Assembly: GCA_016860845.1 (NCBI GenBank) | Contig: BOKF01000022.1 | Location: forward strand, 1-64,000 | DNA length: 64,000 bases | From: Chloroflexota bacterium | GTDB lineage: Bacteria > Chloroflexota > Anaerolineae > 4572-78 > J111 | Reading direction: 5' to 3' | Shown here: piece by piece, positions 34,131-40,739 of the stretch | Layout of the letters: every line of letters starts with the position of its first letter | Numbering within the stretch: position 1 is the first letter of the stretch | Made by a program: the position numbers and the translations under genes | Notes under the pieces: model-generated | Told to the model about the DNA's origin: nothing | The model's input: only the letters and a program-made list of their open reading frames with translations | Databases searched by the model: none

Positions 34131-35693
34131 TTAGTAGGCGGCGAGCAGTGGACCAGTAACAGAAAGAGCCGGGCCATGTGATACTGGGAGCGATTCCTCC
34201 AACAGCGCTTGGGCGGCCGCCAGTAGGTGCCGCATCTTAAAAGGTTTAGCTTCTTCTTTTACAATAATTTCAAGAACGGCATCGCTTAAGCTACACCTTG
34301 ACTCGATTTCTTCAATGGCCTCTCTGGCCTTCTGCGCTTTCTTAAATTCTTCATCGAGCAAAATTGCTCCAAAAACCTCTTTGATATTGCGGGCCGCTCG
34401 TTTACCATTACCCAGCGTGTAAAGATCGCTATTCAAAATAACATCCAATACGATTTCTCCTACTTCGTCCATCTCTGCGACTTTAAACTCTTTTTTTCTA
34501 ACCTCTTCCAAAACGAAATTTTTCTTAATCTTCCAGACATCCGCCGAGACTTTTATTTTATCAGGCGGATCATTAAACATTGCCTCCCACTTAGCCCGGA
34601 GGTGTTGGCACTGCTTGTCTACTAAGGATTGCAATTGAGTATCTAACATATCGGACTTTAACTTCTCCAAAGCCCGAATAGCCAAACGCGTCCGTAAATA
34701 AGGCATAGGATGTTGATTGTCAGCCGCGTACAGTAGCCCTTGTTCCGGCTGCGACTTTATAGCAACCCGCTTAAATACATGGGGTGGTAGATAAAGTAAA
34801 ATGCGTTGTTGGGTTTGAATAAAAGCCGGCCCAGTCTGTAACAAACCAAAGAAATCGGCAAAGATTTCTTCCAACCAATTGAACCAAAGGCGTTGCATTG
34901 AGTAATCCAATTTCCGGCGTCCTAAAGCAAAAGCAATGTTAACCTTAAGCTCGTCGCTCAAGCCGATAACATTTCGGTAGATGTGATGGCCAACCTCATG
35001 AGCATAGGCCAGCCAGGTCCAGACCTGTCCGTGTCCCCAACGGGGAGCTACAATAAACGGGGTAGGCATCTCAGAACCACCGGCAAATAGTTCACTCATA
35101 AACGGCACAACAATAAGCGATTGGTGATCCTGTTTTAGATGCAGGCTTTGCCCTTCGAAAACATCATATAGATCGCGCGCAATCTTATCACCAGCTACAA
35201 TAATTTTAGGAATATTTGCTTGCGACCAACGTTGCCGCCAGGCTTCTTGGTAAACAGTCCACTTGGTGGTAAGATCCCGCAATAGATTGGCCTCCTGACT
35301 CAATCTGACCAGTGGCACGGATGATAATTTACCTATTGCTTCGTTAAAGTCATATTGTAATTGAGTCACTGTTGCCATAAGTTGGTTTTCTTCCAGTGCT
35401 TTTTTTGCGGTCAAGTCATGACTTGGCTTTTTACTAACAAGAGTGGCTTCGACCTGCTGAAAGTCTTCGATATATTTTGGCCATGGTTCCTTCTCGGCAG
35501 GCCCAAAGGGTAATGAATTGACTTCGGTTCGCCGGTTGGCAATTAATTCTAATAGCTCTGGCTTGTCCTCCGTTAAGGAAGAAGTCAGTGTTTTCGAAAA
35601 TTCTCCAACGAATCCATTCATTTCGTTCTTTAAAGTATCATACGCCTCTCTCAGTTGTGTTTGTGTTACCTCAATTAAATCATAGCTGCTCAT
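34131..35693 (-). CDS. Putative zinc metallopeptidase of an uncharacterised operon
   Basis: A 520-aa protein I cannot assign to a named family. Residues 1-225 are helical and charged; then YAHEVGHHIYR gives a HExxH zinc site at His232-Glu233-His236, followed 43 residues later by WLEEIFADFFG (Glu275/Glu276, Asp280), the usual second-ligand helix of gluzincin peptidases. The C-terminal 230 residues are helical with EEVRKKEF-type charge clusters. No signal peptide, so it should act in the cytoplasm. It is the last gene of a four-gene operon and starts 5 bases after the isoprenoid-synthase-like gene. DNA here is visibly A+T-richer than the surrounding genes. Confidence 0.72.
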   Translation of the reverse strand: MSSYDLIEVTQTQLREAYDTLKNEMNGFVGEFSKTLTSSLTEDKPELLELIANRRTEVNSLPFGPAEKEPWPKYIEDFQQVEATLVSKKPSHDLTAKKALEENQLMATVTQLQYDFNEAIGKLSSVPLVRLSQEANLLRDLTTKWTVYQEAWRQRWSQANIPKIIVAGDKIARDLYDVFEGQSLHLKQDHQSLIVVPFMSELFAGGSEMPTPFIVAPRWGHGQVWTWLAYAHEVGHHIYRNVIGLSDELKVNIAFALGRRKLDYSMQRLWFNWLEEIFADFFGLLQTGPAFIQTQQRILLYLPPHVFKRVAIKSQPEQGLLYAADNQHPMPYLRTRLAIRALEKLKSDMLDTQLQSLVDKQCQHLRAKWEAMFNDPPDKIKVSADVWKIKKNFVLEEVRKKEFKVAEMDEVGEIVLDVILNSDLYTLGNGKRAARNIKEVFGAILLDEEFKKAQKAREAIEEIESRCSLSDAVLEIIVKEEAKPFKMRHLLAAAQALLEESLPVSHGPALSVTGPLLAAY

Positions 35694-35698
35694 AATAT

Positions 35699-36715
35699 TT
35701 ACCCTCCATCATTTATTGACTTATACTGGTGTATTGTAAGCAATGTTGCCATTTTGCGTTTAAATAGCTCAGTGGGCCATGCGCCAGTTTTGGTCTTGAA
35801 AGTGTCAATTACACCGGCTAAGGCCGGACAATTAATATTGAGAGCTTGTTCTTGGGCTATTCTGAGGTCTTCATAGGCCAACAAATAAAGGGCCTCAACC
35901 TTATCACTACAGAACAGGGCGGCTCCTACCTCAGCCGTCTCCGGCAAATGCCCGGCGTCAATCTCTTTCTGAAAGGGGGAGGCCAGGAGTATTTGGGAGA
36001 GTAGATATGTATAATTGGCGTTTTCGTAATCCTCGCGCCAGTCAAGCACATCATCACAGATAACTTCCGCTAACCCTATTGCATTCCAGCACTGGATCAG
36101 GGTCGGGATATATTCTGGCCTGTTGCTCAGGATGGCCATGCCTATCCAATTGAGTTGAGCCAGGGCCATCTTACCGTGCGCGATCTGCTTAAATTCGGCC
36201 AACGAAAACGGGCGTACTGCCCCAAAATGTCTTTGCTGCTCTTCCAGCATTGCCTGCGACATGAGATACATACAATGTTTAAATTCATCCCAAAAGAGCG
36301 AGGCGGTTGGAAAAAGTTCGCTTAATAATTGCCAGGAATGGAAGAGTAAGTGATCCCCCGCTAATTTAAGCGAAACCGGGGCAGTTAATGGATTATCTAT
36401 TATATGATCCAATAATAAGGCATATAGCGCACCACTAGCCCCGGCCAGGGCCAGCCTGCGCGTTTGGTCAATCGAGACCAAAGGAAAATCGGCGGCAATA
36501 AAGCAGGGCAAATAAACGAAGCCAAATTCTCGTACTCTCTCTCGAGATGTTACGTCTGGGCATGTTACGGAGTTCTGCAACAGTTGTTGTTCCCAACCCC
36601 TCACCCAATCCGACAAAACCCATTCTAATTCAGTCAAAGATAAACGCTGGGTAGCCTTTGGGGATAACTCAGCCAATTGATCTAACAGAATCTCTAAATT
36701 GAATTCAGTCATCAC
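35699..36715 (-). CDS. Isoprenoid-synthase-fold protein
   Basis: A 338-aa all-helical protein. It contains a degenerate first Asp-rich motif LLDHIID (Asp103, Asp107), a GKMALAQ segment (Lys182) where prenyl synthases have GKTA, and a strong second Asp-rich motif CDDVLDWREDYENANYTYLL (Asp221-Asp229). That order and spacing fit the class I polyprenyl/terpene synthase fold. The usual FARM DDxxD is weak, so activity as a standard farnesyl or geranylgeranyl synthase is unlikely; terpene-cyclase-like or non-catalytic use is possible. It lies between the 104-aa protein and the metallopeptidase genes in one operon with the STAND-kinase-like gene, a context I do not know for prenyl synthases. Confidence 0.68.
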   Translation of the reverse strand: MMTEFNLEILLDQLAELSPKATQRLSLTELEWVLSDWVRGWEQQLLQNSVTCPDVTSRERVREFGFVYLPCFIAADFPLVSIDQTRRLALAGASGALYALLLDHIIDNPLTAPVSLKLAGDHLLFHSWQLLSELFPTASLFWDEFKHCMYLMSQAMLEEQQRHFGAVRPFSLAEFKQIAHGKMALAQLNWIGMAILSNRPEYIPTLIQCWNAIGLAEVICDDVLDWREDYENANYTYLLSQILLASPFQKEIDAGHLPETAEVGAALFCSDKVEALYLLAYEDLRIAQEQALNINCPALAGVIDTFKTKTGAWPTELFKRKMATLLTIHQYKSINDGG

Positions 36716-36795
36716 CCCAACCTGCTGTACATTTTGCCCGAAGCTGACCTGATTTACATGTCCCTCGTAGGTTCTAAACCCTGCGGAGGGTTATT

Positions 36796-37110
36796 TTAGT
36801 AGGAATTCGGTGGGAGACCCACCATTTCCACCTCAAATAACTTGTCAAGAGGTTCGGTTATTCTGCTAAGAAGAAATGTCCATTCTTCGTCCGTTAATTT
36901 TTCTTGATGACTTATTTGGTACAAGTCCTCAATCCATTTTTCTTGCTCGGGTTCAGCTAATTCTTCAAAACCAAGCAAAAAATTCTTATCAGTTATCTTT
37001 CTAAATTCGGTGATAAAATCGCCTGGTTTGGGTTTAGGTCCAAGCTTTGCAAATATAGGTTTCAGAATGTTGAGCAATTCTTCGGGGAAACTACCTTGAG
37101 GTGTGGTCAT
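36796..37110 (-). CDS. Small helical protein of the STAND-kinase-like operon
   Basis: A 104-aa acidic protein with no family I can name. It is predicted mostly helical, with Pro-rich breaks (KLGPKPKPGDF), two Trp and an EEW segment in the middle, and a C-terminal tail EMVGLPPNSY. It lies 54 bases after the large STAND-kinase-like gene and 80 bases before the isoprenoid-synthase-like gene, on the same strand. Its size and place fit an adaptor, an effector-associated partner or a substrate of the downstream peptidase; the sequence alone does not choose. Confidence 0.6.
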   Translation of the reverse strand: MTTPQGSFPEELLNILKPIFAKLGPKPKPGDFITEFRKITDKNFLLGFEELAEPEQEKWIEDLYQISHQEKLTDEEWTFLLSRITEPLDKLFEVEMVGLPPNSY

Positions 37111-37164
37111 GATAGCTGTTATCTCCTCGTTTTTCTGTGAATTTTTCGGTTTATCCAGATAGCT

Positions 37165-40100
37165 TCAGGGATTAAGTGGTTGTCTCAATCCCTGTTCGGC
37201 AAGTTCCAGGCTGATTATAATGCCAATGGGGATAAATAATCCTACTGCCAATCCATAGGCTGGCCCGAAAGGAAAAGTATCAAGCCCGGCTCCTAAAGCC
37301 AGAATCATGCCGCCCATCATGCCGCCGCTAATCGCTAGCGCCAGGCGCACGGCTAAGCGTCGCCAAGGGATCAGAATAGATGCTGTCAGATTGATAATTA
37401 TTGCCAGGATTGCCCCGCCCAAAATTCCCCCGGTTAAACCAATTAGTGCGCCTAACAGCGGATAAATAGGCTGTTCGGGATGAACATTACCCAGAATTCC
37501 TAATAACATACTTATAAATCCGCCGCCCAGCCCTGCACCGATAGGGTAAAGAGAAGAGCGGCGGCCCTCACCCATTGCCGCTACTGACCCAAACCCAAAC
37601 CCCATGCCTGTTCCTGAGGTTAAACCAGCCACAAAGGCGATCATTGTGGCTCGAGTAATCAGGGGTAGGCTGCCAAATAGTATAACCCAGGCTATGCTGC
37701 CAAACACAGCGCCAAAAGCTCCGCCTAATCCGGCGTAGAGCGTAATAATGTTCCGTTTGGTTCGATTGCGCTGTAATCGCAGCCAGCGCAGCCGCCAGCG
37801 CAGATTGAAGCGGGCTAATTGATTGAGATTAAGCGTTTCCGAGCCGGCATCCTCAACCTGCGCTACCGTTTCCAGGGCCAACTGCTGTTGATCAGATGAA
37901 CCGTTTAGCATCATCTCTAGTTGACCCATCAAACGACCACTATCAAGCTTGGCCAGGCTTAGGGCAGCTTGGCCCCGCACGTTTGGGTCAGGGTCAGCCT
38001 GCATCCGCTCGGCCAGGATGTCCCTTAAGCCCGATACGGCCAGGTGTCCGGCCAAAGTAGCCGCCCTCTGCCGTTGAAGCGCATCTTTATGGGTAAATAC
38101 CTCCTGCAAGATAGTGAGCTGTAACTCCGGGGTGGCCCGCTCTAGCCAGTAATCTGTGCTATAGCCCGACCCTACAGCGCTGCGTACCAGCAGAGCCTCG
38201 GCCTCAGTATCAATTTCCAACATATCACGCTGGGCATCAATGAGAGCCAGTTCGTCTCGATACAGCAACAGGTTAAAGCGCTGCCATTTAAGCAGGCCCT
38301 GTTCCAACAATTCCTGCGCTTGTTGGTGGGCCCGGTCTTGTTCGCCCATCCACAAGGCGATGCGGCCGGCCAAATATTCGTGGGCTAGCTCAAATTGGAT
38401 CTCACTCTCGGCGCGGCGTACCAGGCGCACCCGGAGCAATTCATCTAGCATGGCCTTGACCTGTCCGGGCGGTAATCTGGCCCGTTGCGCTAATATGTCA
38501 GGGGTTAGAACGGCCTTGGTATCAACCGAAGTGATAAAGGCTTTGAGCAAGGCCCGGATCATCGCCTGTTGTTCATCATTGTACTGTCTCAAAACCCGAT
38601 CCAGATAGCCGATAAGAATGGCCCGCGCGCCCCCTAATTGCTCATAATGACGAGCGTTGATCACTTTCTCATTGGTATCCAGAGCTTCATACAATTCATC
38701 ACAGACAATTTGCAGTTGCGGCGGGTCTATTTGCGTGGCGCTTAAATCGGCCAATATCCGCTCGATCAGGCCATCCTCAAAACTTAGCCCGTAAAGCGCG
38801 GCCGGACCAATAATCGCCTCGCGAGCCTCGTCCGGTGTTAGTCGTTCCAAACGATGCTCATTATAAAAGATGTCATAAATATAAGGCTTGAAGGCGCTCA
38901 ACTCGGCCAGAAAATCCTCGCGCAGGCTGAGGACGATTTTGAACTTGAGTGCTTCATCCGCATAAGCCCTACCTAAATCTTCGATAAACGCGGCTCGAGT
39001 TTGAGGATCAACTTGGGTAAAAAGTTCTTCAAATTGATCAATAAATAGCACCAGTTGATCGGGCATAGCCTGGAGTGCCTGACGCAAATAGGCGTGCAAT
39101 GTGGGTTGTGGGGGCGCGGGAGTTGCCAAGGTAGCATTGACGGTCGTGGCAATGGCTGCGCAAGGATTGGTCAGCGTGCGAGCATAAACGGGATGATACC
39201 CGCGCTCGGCCAGCTCCGGTATCAATCCGGCCCTGATAAGCGAGGTTTTACCGGTCCCCGATTTGCCATAGAGCAACACCAGCCGGTAAGCCACAATTTT
39301 AGAGAGCAGTTGCCAACGGTCCCGGTCTCGCCCAAAAAAGATGGTCGCGTCTTCCGGGCCGTAGGCATTCAGGAATTTGTAAGGGCGTCGAGGAATAGGC
39401 TGCCGTAACTCTTGCGATGGCTGGTTTGGGGGATGGGAACCAACTCCAATCTCCGGTGGGATCGGCTTTGAGGGTGCCAGACCAATGGCCAGCCGCAGCT
39501 CATTGGCCAAGCTGCCGGCCGTCTGGTAGCGGTTAGAGGGCTGTTTATCCAATGCCTTGAGTACAACTCGCTCGACGGCCCCGGGAATCTCAGGGTTGAT
39601 GGTAGTGGGGAGTGGCGGAGGTTCACTGATGTGCTGGTGCATCACGGCCATAGGGGTATCGCCGGTAAAAGGGGTGCGTCCCGTCAGTATTTCATACAGG
39701 ATTACCCCCAGTGTGTAAATGTCGCTGCGCTCATCCACCCCTTTGCCTTGTGCCTCCTCAGGCGACGTATAGGCTGGCAGGCCGCTGGCATAATCGCTAC
39801 TGTCAAGGGAACTGGGGCCATTGTTGTTGGGTGCAATCTCAAAATTGGTCAGAATAGGTTGCTCTGAGGTAGCCAAGACAATGCTGTGTGGAGTCAAATC
39901 GCCGTGGATGACTCCGTGGATATGGGCATAATCAATAGCACTCGCCAGCAGATTGATGAGGCGGCAGGCTTCAGCCAGGGGCACCGGGTGGCCTCGCAGC
40001 TTGCGCTCCTGTAGCTCAGCGTCCAGAGTGAAACCCTGGATAAACTCCATCACGGTGAAACAGAGATCATCCACCTGATCGTAATCGAGAATCGGCGCAA

Positions 40101-40581
40101 TTCCGGGATGGCGCAAGGCAGACACGGCGGTCGCCTTGCGTTTGAAACGTTCAACGAAGTCTTGACTCTTGATCAGGGGGATGTGGATAACTTTGATGGC
40201 GACAAAACGGGATAAATCGGGGTGATGGGCTTTGTAAACTTCAGCTCGACCCTCATCGCTCAACTGGGTAGTGATGTAATATTTGCCGAGGTTTTTGCCG
40301 ACCAGACTCTGACCCGTGAGATGCTTACGATAGGGTTGATGCACCTCATAGCGGGCCGGATTGAGTTGCTGGGCCAACTCCAGGAGTTTTTCAAGCAGTA
40401 ACCGCTGGTCCGCGTGAACCAGCAGTTGGCGGACTATTTCGGCTTTGCCGGTATTTTGGGCTAGTTGATAATAAACAGGCTTAAAATCAGGCAGGTCAAA
40501 ACAAAGATCACGCAATTCCATATCCGTAAAGCCCTCAATCAAGAGGGTACGAATATTCTGTAAGTAGTAAGTTTCACTCAT
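37165..40581 (-). CDS. Adaptor-pseudokinase-nSTAND-HEAT membrane protein
   Basis: An 1138-aa multidomain signalling protein. Residues 5-80 form a helical adaptor (ELRDLCFDL, then KAEIVRQLLVHADQR) like effector-associated/death-like domains. Residues 100-365 are a protein-kinase fold: Lys130 in FVAIK is kept and TSPEEA is normal, but the catalytic loop is HGDLTPHS (Asp228 kept, Asn replaced by Ser233) and DFG is NFE (246-248), so metal binding should be lost. Residues 400-750 are an nSTAND-type ATPase with Walker A GKSGTGKTS (439-447) and Walker B LVLFIDQFEEL. HEAT-like helices follow (about 815-910), then Gly-rich membrane helices (945-1130). It leads the operon and presumably senses a trigger and controls the downstream proteins. 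Confidence 0.82.
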   Translation of the reverse strand: MSETYYLQNIRTLLIEGFTDMELRDLCFDLPDFKPVYYQLAQNTGKAEIVRQLLVHADQRLLLEKLLELAQQLNPARYEVHQPYRKHLTGQSLVGKNLGKYYITTQLSDEGRAEVYKAHHPDLSRFVAIKVIHIPLIKSQDFVERFKRKATAVSALRHPGIAPILDYDQVDDLCFTVMEFIQGFTLDAELQERKLRGHPVPLAEACRLINLLASAIDYAHIHGVIHGDLTPHSIVLATSEQPILTNFEIAPNNNGPSSLDSSDYASGLPAYTSPEEAQGKGVDERSDIYTLGVILYEILTGRTPFTGDTPMAVMHQHISEPPPLPTTINPEIPGAVERVVLKALDKQPSNRYQTAGSLANELRLAIGLAPSKPIPPEIGVGSHPPNQPSQELRQPIPRRPYKFLNAYGPEDATIFFGRDRDRWQLLSKIVAYRLVLLYGKSGTGKTSLIRAGLIPELAERGYHPVYARTLTNPCAAIATTVNATLATPAPPQPTLHAYLRQALQAMPDQLVLFIDQFEELFTQVDPQTRAAFIEDLGRAYADEALKFKIVLSLREDFLAELSAFKPYIYDIFYNEHRLERLTPDEAREAIIGPAALYGLSFEDGLIERILADLSATQIDPPQLQIVCDELYEALDTNEKVINARHYEQLGGARAILIGYLDRVLRQYNDEQQAMIRALLKAFITSVDTKAVLTPDILAQRARLPPGQVKAMLDELLRVRLVRRAESEIQFELAHEYLAGRIALWMGEQDRAHQQAQELLEQGLLKWQRFNLLLYRDELALIDAQRDMLEIDTEAEALLVRSAVGSGYSTDYWLERATPELQLTILQEVFTHKDALQRQRAATLAGHLAVSGLRDILAERMQADPDPNVRGQAALSLAKLDSGRLMGQLEMMLNGSSDQQQLALETVAQVEDAGSETLNLNQLARFNLRWRLRWLRLQRNRTKRNIITLYAGLGGAFGAVFGSIAWVILFGSLPLITRATMIAFVAGLTSGTGMGFGFGSVAAMGEGRRSSLYPIGAGLGGGFISMLLGILGNVHPEQPIYPLLGALIGLTGGILGGAILAIIINLTASILIPWRRLAVRLALAISGGMMGGMILALGAGLDTFPFGPAYGLAVGLFIPIGIIISLELAEQGLRQPLNP

Positions 40582-40664
40582 CGCCTGACCCTATACAGTT
40601 CCAGTCGCTGTCCGAGAGAAACTAGCCCATTATGATCTAATTTTTAGCCTCAATTGATAATATC

Positions 40665-40670
40665 ATTATA
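40665..40670 (-). promoter_or_regulatory. Putative -10 element of the STAND-kinase-like operon
   Basis: A perfect TATAAT on the minus strand within an A+T-rich 158-base leader ahead of the 1138-aa gene. No -35 hexamer at ideal spacing was found (a TTGCAA lies 22 bases upstream), so it may need an activator or use another sigma factor. Confidence 0.4.
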
Positions 40671-40739
40671 ACATAAAATCACATTTTTAACATTGCAATT
40701 TTTATTCCGCTGCAAAAAATGCGAATTTTTTCCATTTCC

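Noticed and set aside
36780..36835. Possible tRNA-like sequence near the end of the 104-aa gene
   Set aside because: A short GGTGGGAGACCCACC stem is present but no cloverleaf can be drawn; it is coding sequence for the protein's C terminus.
36796..37110. 104-aa protein as a RiPP precursor matured by the peptidase and prenyl-synthase-like protein
   Set aside because: No core-like Cys/Ser/Thr-rich or repeated C terminus, no modifying enzyme of a known RiPP class, no exporter in the operon.
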